Shown here in pieces: positions 10,946 through 22,174 of a stretch of 64,000 nucleotides of DNA (the first letter of the stretch is position 1; every line of letters begins with the position of its first letter). The notes beneath the pieces are model-generated. The model made no database searches and had not been told where the DNA came from. It saw only the letters and a list, made by a program, of their open reading frames with translations. Source of the stretch: Begonia masoniana (Eukaryota; Streptophyta; Magnoliopsida; Cucurbitales; Begoniaceae); NCBI GenBank assembly GCA_022432975.1, contig CM039512.1:38007936-38071935 (forward strand), given 5' to 3'. The translations under genes and the position numbers were made by a program.

Positions 10946-12271
10946 AAAAGAATTAAAAAGCTACAAAGATTGAGCAAAGCCGCGACAGGTTTCTTGAGTT
11001 GCATTGTTGGTCTTTTTTATTGATGGTTGCAGAGCCATGTATTTTAAGTTGTGTGGCCTTTGCAGTTTCTTTTCTAATTTAAATAACCAAACATTATTAT
11101 GAATGCAGTAAATATATATAAATGGAACAAACGACATTACATGCATAAATTGAAATGAATTGAATGACATCGTATGGTGCTCACTGTAGATTTAAGAAAG
11201 ATCATAAATTAGAAATTATGATAAATGAAAAATAGACTATTGCATTGGAAAGTCATTAGAGTGAAATGACTTTGATTAGCAAACTGATTAACTAAGCGTG
11301 ATTATGGAAGAAAAACATTTCATTAAAAATTTTAAGGAACAAATTAACTGTGAAATTTATAAGATTAAGAAGTTAACACCAAATTTAAAAGCATTTAAAG
11401 GTGGACTTTCGACTTTGAAAGGTCGAAAATGGGTGTTATGCTCCAAATTGAGGAGCATAAAGAAAGATATAAGGACACGTTGTATCACTATTGGTACAAT
11501 GAAAAATAATCGACCAATGAGATGTTGGCAGGTGGCCTAGATTAATCAAACTAATTGCTCAAGTTTAGTTTGATTAACTTCAATTTTTTTTTTTTTAGAT
11601 TTGAGTAGATTGAAAGGCAAAAATGTCACTTTAATAAGACCTATTGGATATTTAGTATACTAACATTTCAATTGGTTTATAAACAAACAGAAAATGAGAG
11701 AAAATCTCATTCTCACTCTCGAGATAGAAACAAAAAGGAGAAGAGGGAGAAAGGTGAAAAAAGTGTAGCGAGAAAGAGATTGAACAATCAGAAGAACGGT
11801 CAAGTTTTGGTGAAAGTATCCATAATATCACGTGTTCTCGGCATCAAGTGAAACATGTGGCTGTAAAACTAAGATTTCAAGTAAGTTACTCAGTACTCTC
11901 TCTATTCATGACTATACAAGAAAAATGTGTCATTTTTTTATAATTCTTGAAATAAATTCCATATAAATGTTCCCGGTAATGAAATAGACATATTGCGATG
12001 TTAGGATTATTTGAAAATAGAAATATTTCTGAAATGGGAAGATATTCGAATAGCAATCACACAAACCCCAAATATTGCCAATCAGAGTGCAACAATTTTG
12101 AGAAACAGTTTGAAAACAGCACACTTGGGTCCTACAGAACTCACTTGGAGTGCACCAACACTCAAATGAACTGTGCAGAGTATTATATAGGCGCTATAGC
12201 GCTAAAGTTGAAGGTCTTTAGCACCAAGAACGTGCAACAGAAAAATTATGTTTTCTAGAGTTTTAGGAATC
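10946..12271. other. Unassigned AT-rich stretch with small hairpins
   Basis: No coding or element signature recognised. A 13-bp perfect stem (TTAATCAAACTAA at 11542-11554, inverse at 11565-11577) with a 10-nt loop is present, and smaller inverted pairs TTTCGAC/GTCGAAA near 11408-11430 and TGCTCC/GGAGCA near 11440-11458. 11690-11770 is purine-rich. Confidence 0.5.
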
Positions 12272-13496
12272 TGAAAGATTAAGATCAGTTATGCGATGTC
12301 ACACAGAGTGTTTTGTGTGACACCGATAATTAATGAAATGATGGACAATTATAAATATTCAGAAATTAAAAAGACAAGAGGTTGGTAACGCAGTTCGGCA
12401 ATTCGCCTACGTCTGTGGGGCCACTCCCAGATATAAAAACATTTCACAGGTTCACAAAGTTACAAACAAAACGGACTTAAACAAATAAAGACTCCCCTTA
12501 TCTTTGTCGCCACCACTTCCTAACTCCCCTAATGAAACTGTTTTTGCAAGCTTCCCTTGTCTTGAGATCGATATCTCCCGAGATCAAGAATCAACAAGAT
12601 CCCCTTGTTATTGATGATTCCTCCCAAAATCCGTGTATGACAAGATCCTCTTGTCCACGATCAAAATGACAAGCTCCCCTTGTCGATAAAAAGAACTCCT
12701 CCCGAGTTCCACTGTAGCCTCCTCCGAAGACTGAGCTTCAATGAAGAATAAAGGCGATTGCTTCCCGTGACACTATCTATAACACCCGATCGTTGTCTTC
12801 GGACGCAAGAAATCAACACACTCGAATAATCAAATAAATTTCACAGCATAAGCAGAGTGTGTAAAATAATCATTCAAAAATTGAATGAACAATCACAAAC
12901 CCATACGCAGAAACATTGGGAGAGAGAGAATGGTGACGACTCAACGATGAAGAAATCTTCTTCCAAGAATAAAAAATTCGTTAATCACTTCCTTAGAAAA
13001 CGAACACTTAAATATCATTGGTAACTGCCTTATGTGAGGTTTAATCAAATACCAAATCGAGATTCAGCGCCGCAAGGAATAAGAAAACCAAATCTCACTA
13101 AATCGGTTGCGTGATACCTCGTGTGATATTTTAGAAAAGTACCACCAACTACTTGGATATGGATCCCAAAGACATAGGAAAGTATCTCATAATTAATATG
13201 ATCTGAAGGCTTGATATAATTCATCAAATCATTTTCAAATCGGCCTTCCAAACAAAGTTTTCCAAAAAACTAATGCCTTTAGATTTTTTAACAACTTTCC
13301 TTAATCCTCAATTTTACTTTCACCAATATCTTCATGATTTCTAATATTCATCCATCCAATAATCTGAATAGATTATTTCTTGATTACCAAGAAATAAACT
13401 TCCAACATGAAAAATAACGGAATAAACTATTATTACCATAAATGTAATTTGTCAAAAAATTAATGTCAACATATTTATAATATATTTGCATTTACA
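12272..13496 (-). repeat. copia 3' LTR (minus sense)
   Basis: Starts TGAAAGATTAAGATCAG and ends GCATTTACA on the plus strand. Aligns along its length with 17345-18546, with scattered substitutions and small indels (by eye roughly 5-8 percent). Confidence 0.85.
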
Positions 13497-13679
13497 ATCT
13501 CCCTCTTTGGCATTTTTTTAGAAAAATCAATAAAACCAATAACTCCCCCTCAAGTAACTCCCTCTGGATTGTGACTTCAAAATATTATAAAAATACTTCA
13601 ATCATCATTCAAAATACTCCTCCTTTTTGCCATAAAAATACTCCTCCTTTTTGCCATAAAAAGACAAAAAGATATATAA

Positions 13680-13800
13680 GAGAAGAACAATTACCATATA
13701 ATCACTATAATTACCATATAAGCATCATAATTACCAGATAAACACCACCAGTACCATGTAACCACCATTATCACCATATAAGCACCATAGAGATAGTCAA
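13680..13800. repeat. Minisatellite of about 21 bp in copia 3' non-coding region
   Basis: ATTACCATATAAGCATCATA-like units recur about six times with changes. Just upstream a 24-bp unit (ACTCCTCCTTTTTGCCATAA) is duplicated at about 13615-13660. This AT-rich repeat sits between the copia 3' LTR and the SINE-like unit. Confidence 0.75.
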
Positions 13801-13805
13801 ACTGT

Positions 13806-14030
13806 AACGACCCGATGGGTTCCCCGCCCCAGCCGTGCAGTCCTCACCCAACAGGCCCAGGCACTGTCACGTGGCAGCCACACAGGCCTGCCACATGTAC
13901 TCACGATCTTCTCTCACCACCTGGTTTGATGGGAGTTTTTGCCTCCCCAGGGATTTGAACCCAGGCTCCCAGGCTTCATAACCATGGGTTCACCATCCCT
14001 AGTACCACTTGAGCTATCCAGTATTCATCT
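13806..14030 (-). mobile_element. tRNA-derived SINE-like unit
   Basis: On the minus strand the 5' part has a pol III A-box-like TAGCTCAAGTGG and, about 35 nt on, a B box GGTTCAAATCC, with tRNA-like spacing. The remainder is GC-rich, unlike its AT-rich surroundings, and ends GGGTCGTTACA. No clear target duplication flanks it (GTCAAAC against AGTATTC). It is not a functional tRNA gene because no acceptor-stem pairing is apparent. The ending also matches the 3' end of the Ty3 LTRs in this window, so a chimeric origin is possible. Confidence 0.55.
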
Positions 14031-15660
14031 AGTAATACTTCTTTCACATTCTTGGGCTCAATAGTTGTTGTAAAACATGCCATTTGAATCATTTCTCGAT
14101 AATTCACTCTCGGCTTAACTCTGGTTCGTATACCATCATTCAGTCAACTAATAACCTCATCTGTAGGATGATTCTTTTGAACAAGTGTGGATGGTTGTTT
14201 GTTGTGAGAGGTAGTCACCTCCATTTCATCAATTATCTTAATCTGATCTGTAACACCGCTTGAGACACCATCTGTGACATCGGTTGGAATACTAGTGCCT
14301 TCATTATTGAAATCTGGTTTGCATCTTCTTTAGGATTATATGTTGTGTCCAGAGAGTCGTCTACTTGAACATTTGCAGATTCGATGAAAGTGTGAGTTCT
14401 TTTGTTGTAAACTCAATAAGCACGACTATTTGTAGCATAACAGAGAAAGATAGCCACATCACTCTTGGGATCAAGTTTTTCTCTGTGTTCCCTGTCATTC
14501 AACATATAGCAAATACTACCAAACAAATTAAAATAATTAAGATACGGAGTCTTATCTTTCCATATCTCATAGGGTGTCATAGAAGTTTTGCCTCGGAGAT
14601 ACACCTGGTTTATAGTATAACAAGCAGTGTTCATAGTTTCAGCCCATAATTTTTTAGGAACATCCCTTTCATGTAACATTACGCGAGTCATCTCTTCCAA
14701 TGTACGGTTCTTTCTTTCAACAACTCCATTTTGTTAAGGAGACTTAGGTGCCGAGAATTCGTGAGAAATCCCTAGTTGTTTGTAGAAATCTGAGAATTCA
14801 GAATTTTCAAACTCTCTCCCATGGTCACTGCAAATGCGAATGATTTTCATGATGACACAATCTTTTTCACATTGGAGTCGAGTACACATTGATTTGAAAA
14901 CTTTTAAAATATCAAACTTTTCTCTAAGAAACTCCACCTATGTGTAGCGAGAGAAATCATCAACAGTAACAAAGACATACCGTTTTCCTCCAATACTTTC
15001 AACAGACTTAGACCCATTAGATCCATGTGGAGCAATTCAAGCACACGGGTAGTTGTAGATGACTGTGACATTGGGTATGACACCTTGGTTTGCTTTCCAA
15101 TTTGACCTCGTCCACATAATTTGTTATCATCAAACTTTAGTATAGGAATTCCCCGGACAACACCTTTTGAAACAATCTTTTCTAGCATTTTGAAATTTAC
15201 ATGTCCCAACTTTCTATGTCGTAGAACAGTGTCTTCCATACTCGATCGAAAGCAGGTAGATGAGGAAGAAATAAGATAGCAATTATCTGATGATCTAACT
15301 CCTTCAATAACACACTTGTTGTTTTGATCGGACACCACACATTTTCACGTGTGATTTGCACATTCAGATCTTGATCACACAGTTGGCTAATACTGATTAA
15401 ATTATATTTCAGACCATTTACCAAAAGAACATTACTCAACTTTGGTAGACCAGGAACATTACTCAACTTTGGTAGACCAGGAACATTTAGCATTCCCCTT
15501 CCAATGACATGTGTTGAGACACTGTTGTTGAATGTTACTTTTCCCATGGTTTCGAGTATGATATCCTTCAAATATCTCTCTTCACCTGTCATGTGTCTAG
15601 AACATCCGCTATAAAAATATCATGCATTGATTGTGATTGCCTTTAGTGAAAGATGTGTAA
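14031..15660 (-). pseudogene. copia pol remnant: protease, GAG-pre-integrase, integrase
   Basis: On the minus strand 15592-15200 gives the protease/GAG-pre-integrase part (STHVIGRGMLNVPGLPKLSN, LKYNLISISQLCDQDLNVQI). 15338-14905 gives HRKLGHVNFKMLEKI and an integrase zinc region where the expected CxxC reads CGRG, followed by LLHMDLMG with the first catalytic Asp. 14937-14734 gives ICSDHGREFENSEF with the second Asp and then a stop just before QNG. 14700-14413 gives the integrase end (KLWAETMNTACYTINQVYLR). The last readable part, EPKNVKEVLLDEYW near 14035-14075, is the start of the RT domain. An NVPGLPKLS segment is duplicated in tandem in the protease part. In normal copia elements this would process Gag-Pol and insert cDNA; here stops, frame changes and the lost RT make it inert. 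Confidence 0.9.
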
Positions 15661-17270
15661 CATTACACTTCAAACTTGATTTTTCCACCCATTTTTGATA
15701 GGGAATCTGTAAGAAGAAACATTTCTAACAGTACCTAGTCTTAGGTCAGCAAGATATGTGAAGCATCTAGGGCGAATATGACCAGGACGATTGCAATAAT
15801 GATACACAGAAACATATTTGTTACCTTTACTGCTTGACATATGATAGGAGTCACAAGAATTTAAGTTTCTATCAGTTCTTGGAGTTTTTTTTGCAACTTG
15901 CTTTTCTTGGTAATAAAATCCATTGGCTGACACTGGCTGTGACACTGACCTTTCATTTACGAATTTCAAAATAGAGCAATTTTCCTTCACTGCTACAGTT
16001 TGTGAGACTGAACTTTCTTATTTGAATCCCAGTCCAGACCGATTGACACTTGATTTGCAGATGTTTAAAATATCATCCAGTTTAGAAGAACCCAAATTTA
16101 ACATTTTGACATTCTTTTTCATGAGACTTATCTCATTGGTCAGATCATTAACTTCATCCTGACTCATTTTTAGTTTGGTCTCCAAATCAACAATAAGATT
16201 TTGAAGATTGTTCTTCTCATCTTTCACAACAAGCGCCACATGGTTGCTCTGAAATTTGTCTTCATTCTCTGACTCATCCTCACTCCAAGTTGCGTTCAGA
16301 GAATTTTTCTTTTTCTTCAAGGTATTAGCACATTCGGCTTGTATATGCCCAAAACATTCACACTCTCTGCACTGAATGCCTTTGTTCTTGAATGGTTAAT
16401 CAGACACATGAGTTTCTTCCCTATGCTTCTTGTTGTTTAAAGAACCATTTTTGAAGTTAGTGACTTTGTGTTTGACACTGCGAGTATTTCTTCCAAATCT
16501 CTACATAACTCTGTTAAAATTCTTTGAAAGCATGGCTAGAGATTCCTCCAAGTCATCTTCATTATGTTCGTTGAAGTTCTGTATCTCGATTTTTAGAGTA
16601 ACTCCTTTTTCCATCTTTGTTTCCATGTCTTCTCCAAGATTCATCTAGAAGGTTCTAAGAGATCCCATCAATTCTTCTAACTTCATTTTAGAGACATCTT
16701 TGGCTTCTTATATAGTAGTAACTTTATAGGCAAATCATTGTGGCAAGGACCGTAGAGTTTTTCTTACAAGTTTTTTTTCAGAAAACATCTCACCGAGAGA
16801 AAACGCTTCATTTGCTATATCACATAGTTTTGCGTTGAACTCACTAATACTCTCATCTTCATGCATCTTCAGATTCTCAAATCTAGTAGTTAGCATTTAC
16901 ATCTTGGACAACTTTACAGTTGATGTTCCTTCATAGGTGGTTTGAAGAATATCTCATGCCCTTTTGACGTATTCGCATGTGCAGATGAGTCTGAACTGAA
17001 TAGGATCCATGCCATTAAAGGTAGCATTGAGAGCCTTTGAATTGTTGTGTGCCAAAGCATCTTTATTTACCGACCAATTTTCTTCAGGTTTGGGAGATGT
17101 GATACCATCTGCATCAGTGTTCATAAGGTGATTTCATCCTATTAAAATAGATCTTCAAGCCTTCTCGTCAATAGCTTTAATGAATGCTCTCATTCTTGCC
17201 TTCCAATAAGCATAGTTGCTTCCATCCAATAGAGGTGGACGCATTATAGAGCCTCCTTCTTTCATAGAAT
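15661..17270 (-). pseudogene. copia gag remnant with CCHC zinc knuckle
   Basis: Starting near 17270 on the minus strand, the conceptual product begins with an RPPLLDGSNYAYWKARMRAF type N-terminus, characteristic of plant Ty1/copia gag (UBN2/retrotran_gag family). A capsid region with several stops follows. A zinc knuckle of CX2CX4HX4C spacing is intact at 16330-16371 (CRECECFGHIQAEC). A coiled-coil-like, lysine/glutamate-rich region follows at 16320-16018, and a second cysteine/histidine cluster (CNRPGHIRPRC) at about 15750-15800. Gag would form the virus-like particle. At least five in-frame stops make it non-functional. Confidence 0.85.
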
Positions 17271-17327
17271 CAATCGCACACGAACTGTGATCTTATCCCG
17301 TGGATCACGCTTAAGAAACAGAAACGA

Positions 17328-17342
17328 CCCTCACTGATACCA
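17328..17342 (-). other. copia primer-binding site
   Basis: The minus strand reads TGGTATCAGTGAGGG two bases after the 5' LTR end, complementary in its first nine bases to plant tRNA-iMet. This fixes the minus orientation and the LTR boundary at 17345. Confidence 0.8.
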
Positions 17343-17344
17343 AT

Positions 17345-18546
17345 TGAAAGATAAAGATCAGTTATGCGATGTTACACAGAGTGTTTCATGTGACACCGAT
17401 AATTAATAAAATGATGGACAATTATAAATATACGAAAATTAAAGAGACAGGAGGTTGGTAACACAATTCGGCAATTTTCCAATGTCTGCGGAGCCACGCC
17501 CAGATATAAAAATATTTCACGAGTTCACAAAGTTACAAGCAAAACAGACTCAAACAAATAAAGACTCCTTCTTATCTTTGTCGCCACCATTTCCTAACTT
17601 CCCCAATGAAACTGTTTTTGCAAGCTCCCCTCGACTTGAGATCGATCTCTCCTGAGATCTAGAATCAACAAAATCCCCTTGTTGTTGATGACTCCTCACG
17701 AAATCCATGTATGACATGATCACCTTGCCCACGATCAAAATGACAAGCTCCCCTTGTCGATAAACAGAACTCCTTCCAAGACTGAGCTTCAATGAAGAAT
17801 AAAGGCGATTGCTTCCTGAAACACTGTCTGTAACACCAGGTCGTTGTCTTCGGACGAAATAAATCAACACACTCGAATAATCAATGAATTCCACAACATA
17901 AGCAGAGTGTGTAAAATAATCATTCAAGAACTAAATGAACAATCACAAACCCATATGCAGAAGCATTGGGAGAGAAAGAACAGCGACGGCTCAACAATGA
18001 AGAAATCTCCTTCCAACAATAAAAAATCCGTCTGTCACTTCCTTAGAAAAATGAAGGCTTAAATATCATTGGTAACTGCCTTATCTGAGGTTTAACCAAA
18101 TACCAAATCGAGATTTAGCGCCGCAAGGAATAAGGAAACCAAATTTCACTAAATCGGTTGCGTGACACCTCGTGTGATATTTTAAGAAAGTACCGCCAAC
18201 TACTTGGATATGGATCTCAAAGACATAGGAAAGTATCCTATAATTAATGTGATCTGAAGTCCTGATATAATTCATCAAATCATTTTCAAATCGACCTTCC
18301 AAACAATGTTTTCTAAAAAACTAATACCTTTAGATTTTTCAACAACTTTCTTAATCCTCAATTTTACTTTCACTAATATCTTCATGACTTCTAATATTCA
18401 TCCATCCAATAATTTGAATAGATTATTTCTTGATTACCAAGAAATAAACTACCAACATGAAAAATAACATAATAAAATATTATTACCATAAATGTAATTT
18501 GCTAAAAAATTAATGTCAATATATTTACAATATATTTGCATTTACA
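17345..18546 (-). repeat. copia 5' LTR (minus sense)
   Basis: Starts TGAAAGATAAAGATCAG next to the primer site and ends GCATTTACA. It is 23 bp shorter than the other LTR through small deletions. Confidence 0.85.
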
Positions 18547-19179
18547 GTATTTGTTTTTCTTAAAATTTGGAACAATGTCAAAAGATATCTAAATAAAGGT
18601 AACCACAAAATTTATACAACATTTGTTTTATTTAATAACAAAGGTGGCAGGGTTCATATAACACAACACGTAGTATTGGTATGAATAATTATTATTGATT
18701 TCACGTATCTTGAATGTAACACATTAATGTGTTGATTTTGGTAATATGTGTTAAAATGTACTTGCCTAGAATAATAGTTAGATTCAAGTTTGTTGAGCCT
18801 AGTTCCCAATCTATAGTTAACCTATGTATGAGAGGTAATGTATGTTGGCTAGCATCTCTACTCATGAAGGGGTAACTTGTGATTGATGGATGAGAGGTGT
18901 ACCTTAGTAATATAAGAACTTGGTGATCTTTTGTATGGGGAGGTAAACATTTGGTAGACATTAGAACCTCATGATGTATTCTTTCCTAAATTATTATAGA
19001 ATTGTAAATATATATCCTTCGTAGTGAATGATACCCAACCTTACGAGGATAATGGTAGTGGCTTGCCTGGTATAAGCCTCATAAAAGTAGCATTTTGTGT
19101 AACTAAATATGTGGATTGTGATAGATCATATTGATATTAACATTATAACATGTCGATAGAGGGATTATGATTGTTCATG
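18547..19179. other. Unassigned AT-rich stretch
   Basis: No element or gene recognised. A 16-bp perfect palindrome AACACATTAATGTGTT lies near 18718-18733. Confidence 0.5.
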
Positions 19180-19700
19180 TAACACTCTGTAGCGTAAATG
19201 TTCCATCTCTTTATTTTACTTATTTTGATCAAAACAAAACAAGTCTTTGAAGAATAAGCAGCATCATACTTTGAAAAAGTTTTAAACTTTAATTAAACAT
19301 ATGGTCTTTATGGTCGTTTAAAAAAAACACTTAATAAAGCAAAAATAGTAAATTAAAATTCAAAATCCTTTATTGTAAAACATTATTCTTGAGTCAACCA
19401 TTGATCAGTCTTGCACCAACAACGGCACAACCTCACCCATGAGAGCACCTCTTCAACTGTATTTGTTATTCATTTATATCATCTTGTATGTCAACATTAT
19501 ACTCACCAATATCAGAAATTTAATCTATGAGCCTAAGACCTAGTAAGAGACACATAATAAAAATGAGAATGATATGCAATTTCGTAAAAACATGTATTTT
19601 CTTTTTAAGTCTTTATTCTTTCTGTTCTTTCACTTTACAGTCCAATCATTGGGGGTAATTCAGTCTAGGGAGAAAAGAGGACACCATTTTTTTCACCTCA

Positions 19701-20381
19701 TGATGCGAACCACGCCAACGATGTGACGGTGACCCACGATCAAAATATTGGCGTCGTCGCTAACCCAGAATCTACAAGTTCGAAGAGGAAATCCTTGACC
19801 CGAAATCTATACAGATCCGAACCTTGGAATAAGGAGGACGCCACAAACGAATATGCCTGTTCGTTTGATAAGTCAGATTTTGAACGCCACAAGGAGAACC
19901 TTGATAAGTTCGGAGTTTCTTCAAGAAACTAAGAGAAATTCTCTCACAATTAGATAAAACCTGAATTCCTTTTTTATTCAACTAAGAATGAATTTATAGG
20001 CATGAAACACCCCTTCATGCTAGGGTTTCAAGAACAAAATTACTATCCTGTCCTTGTAACTATTAATTAAAAATAATGACAATTGCTAAAATAATGACAA
20101 ATACGACAAGTACTTTTTAAACCCTAAAAACGACAATCGAATTAACTAAATAAATAAAACGACAATGACATAAACATCATCCCAAAACAGCTTGGATTAT
20201 GGGAACAAGCTCTGGTTCTTGGTTCGAAACGCAAGTTCCTTCTTGAGGTAGGATCTGATGGACCAAATTGCTCATTTGCTCCTTTATCCGCTTCGTCTTT
20301 GCTCTCGTTATTGGTTCAGCCGTATCTTCAATTGGATCCTTATTCTTGAGCTTTGACTGGGTCTGAACTTGGATCACATCA
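19701..20381 (-). repeat. 3' LTR of the young element
   Basis: 681 bp, preceded on the minus strand by the polypurine tract. It contains the last 68 codons of the 665-codon ORF, an overlap typical of some plant chromoviruses. Confidence 0.95.
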
Positions 20382-22174
20382 TTCCCTCCCCCTTCGAAAA
20401 GTTTCGTCCTCGAATCTCCTGCATCATATAAAAACAAATTAGTAAAATTAAAACATGTGCTTACATTACCGTATTCACTCGGTTGGTCGATCTTGTAAGC
20501 GGTGTCATTGATGCGCTCTAGGAATTGGAAAGGTTTATCTCCTCGAGGTTGTAACTTGTTATTCCGTTTGTTTGGAAACCTTTCTTTTTGTAGACGTAGC
20601 CAAACTAAATCTCCGGGTTCAAAAATAAGTCTTACCATTGAATGAAATTTCTTAGCAAATTCATCTTTTTTACTTTCATGCACAATAACAAACTTATTAG
20701 TAAACGGAGTTAATAAATTTAACGGATTTAATAGATTAAAATCATCAATAATATCAAATAGTGAATAATATCGAATAGAAATAAAATCCTTTAAAACGCA
20801 AAAATCAGATTGGAAACTCGCAAAATATATATCTACAATTTTGTCATAAAACAAGTTGTGTGCAAAGTAATCAATGACAAATTTTCCAATAAAATAATTT
20901 TGCATATTATCTATCAACCTTGTACATATAATAGGTGCAATATAAAAATCATATGGCCTTACCAACCACTTAAACCTGTTTGATGTTTCCGGTTGACTTG
21001 GAACTAACGTACTTAGTACGAGATCTTTTTGCTTCTTCGTCTCCCTCAACGGAGAAATTTCTCTTCGAAACTCCCCAAAAATTTCATATTTATTTTTCTG
21101 CAAAAGAAAAGAAACAACACTGGGAAGAAAACTAGGTAAGTCGTTAGATGATAAATAAACATCTTTATATAAAAGCAGAATCATCTTACGCTTATCCTCA
21201 CTTTTGTTCATCAATACAATTTGTTTTTCACTTGACTTTTCTTTCCTCTCTCCCTCGGGTTTTATCTCTTTTCTCTCAATTTTTCTCTCTTGCTCCCTTG
21301 GTTTTTCATCCCTCTTTGTGGTCTTTTCAACTATTTTTCTTTCTCCACTTTCTTTTTCTATTTTGGCCTCTTTTTCAACTAATTTCTTTTCACCTTTTTC
21401 TTTCTCCCTCTCATCCTTAATGATTTGAAATTCTTTCGTGATCCTCTCTTGATCTTCTCGATCCTCTTTGACGTTGGCCCGTATCATCGTCATCTCCCCA
21501 TGCTTGTAATACTCATCTACACTTCGACTCCCTTGCCGAAGAGTTTGCAATTTGTTGTGTAGATCACGCCGGTAATGACTCGGTACAAATCGACGTCGCA
21601 TCACTCTCTTCATCTCTGCCCAACTCTCAATAGGAAGGTCTCCATCTTGCTTTCGATCGAGACACAACTTGTCCCACCACACTATCGCATACTGTGTAAA
21701 TTCTATGGCAGCAAGCTTCACTTTCTTTCTCTCGGAGTAATTGTGGCAATCAAAAATTAGCTCTATTTTCTGCTCCCAGTCCAGGTACTCCTCCGGATCA
21801 CTTTTTCCTCGAAACACAGGAATCTTCATCTTGATGTTTCCTAAATTATAATCGAGTCGGCCTTGGTCTTGTCTCGCACGGTCATTCCCATGTCTTCCAC
21901 GACTACCCATAGATACCCTATCAAGATCATCCTCCACGTCCCTCTCATTAATTTCATTGATCACTTTCGCAAGGACTTGCCTCCGCTGATTTCTCCTCAG
22001 TGCATTCTGTTGAGCCTGGGGTTGTACTCGTGTCACAATCTGTTCCACTTGATCAATTCGCTCGTGGAACTCATTAATCCCTTGTCTCATCAGCCGCCCC
22101 ATCTCCCCCATGATCGCTTCCATTTGTAAATTTGGAATGTTAGCTGGTCGTTGATTATCTTCTGCGTCGGACAT
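20177..22174 (-). CDS. 665-codon chimeric gag / RT-remnant / integrase-tail ORF
   Basis: One uninterrupted frame. Residues 1-237 match Ty3 chromovirus gag: a coiled-coil-prone N-terminus, then IPVFRGKSDPEEYLDWEQKI (118-137), FDCHNYSERKKVKLAA, AIVWWDKL, FVPSHYRRDL and LQTLRQGSRSVDEYY. The gag C-terminus and CCHC knuckle are missing. Residues 245-330 are a Lys/Glu repeat-like region. Residues 331-385 match the linker normally between protease and RT (MILLLYKDVYLSSNDLPSFL). Residues 400-450 are an RT remnant whose YxDD-box region reads DYFAHN, losing the catalytic aspartates. From about 468 it passes to the integrase C-terminal part (LLNPLNLLTPFTNKF, then FEPGDLVWLRLQKERFPNKR at 518-537), and ends PITRAKTKR inside the LTR. 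Protease, RNase H and the integrase core are absent. The start (MSDAEDNQ) is the first ATG and resembles known gag starts. It may act only as Gag, or be a still-open relic. Confidence 0.9.
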   Translation of the reverse strand: MSDAEDNQRPANIPNLQMEAIMGEMGRLMRQGINEFHERIDQVEQIVTRVQPQAQQNALRRNQRRQVLAKVINEINERDVEDDLDRVSMGSRGRHGNDRARQDQGRLDYNLGNIKMKIPVFRGKSDPEEYLDWEQKIELIFDCHNYSERKKVKLAAIEFTQYAIVWWDKLCLDRKQDGDLPIESWAEMKRVMRRRFVPSHYRRDLHNKLQTLRQGSRSVDEYYKHGEMTMIRANVKEDREDQERITKEFQIIKDEREKEKGEKKLVEKEAKIEKESGERKIVEKTTKRDEKPREQERKIERKEIKPEGERKEKSSEKQIVLMNKSEDKRKMILLLYKDVYLSSNDLPSFLPSVVSFLLQKNKYEIFGEFRREISPLRETKKQKDLVLSTLVPSQPETSNRFKWLVRPYDFYIAPIICTRLIDNMQNYFIGKFVIDYFAHNLFYDKIVDIYFASFQSDFCVLKDFISIRYYSLFDIIDDFNLLNPLNLLTPFTNKFVIVHESKKDEFAKKFHSMVRLIFEPGDLVWLRLQKERFPNKRNNKLQPRGDKPFQFLERINDTAYKIDQPSEYGNVSTCFNFTNLFLYDAGDSRTKLFEGGGNDVIQVQTQSKLKNKDPIEDTAEPITRAKTKRIKEQMSNLVHQILPQEGTCVSNQEPELVPIIQAVLG
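20382..20396 (-). other. Polypurine tract
   Basis: The minus strand reads GAAGGGGGAGGGAA directly before the 3' LTR, preceded by CGAGGACGAAAC, the stretch often found ahead of the tract in plant Ty3 elements. It would prime plus-strand DNA synthesis. Confidence 0.9.

Larger units (their letters stand above)
12272..18546 (-). mobile_element. Degenerate Ty1/copia element, minus strand
   Basis: Two related LTRs (12272-13496 and 17345-18546) flank an internal region holding, on the minus strand, a primer site, gag with a zinc knuckle, protease/GAG-pre-integrase, integrase and the first codons of the RT region. The RT and RNase H domains are missing and a SINE-like unit sits at the break. A purine-rich tract (AAGAGGGAGAT sense) abuts the 3' LTR at 13497-13510. 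Flanks GAATC (12267-12271) and GTATT (18547-18551) do not match, so no target duplication is visible. The element is inactive. Confidence 0.9.

Noticed and set aside
13920..14030. A tRNA gene suggested by A- and B-box words
   Set aside because: I could not find a cloverleaf with paired acceptor stem. It fits a tRNA-derived SINE head.
12267..18551. Target duplication of the copia element
   Set aside because: Flanks are GAATC and GTATT. They do not match even with one mismatch, so none is claimed.
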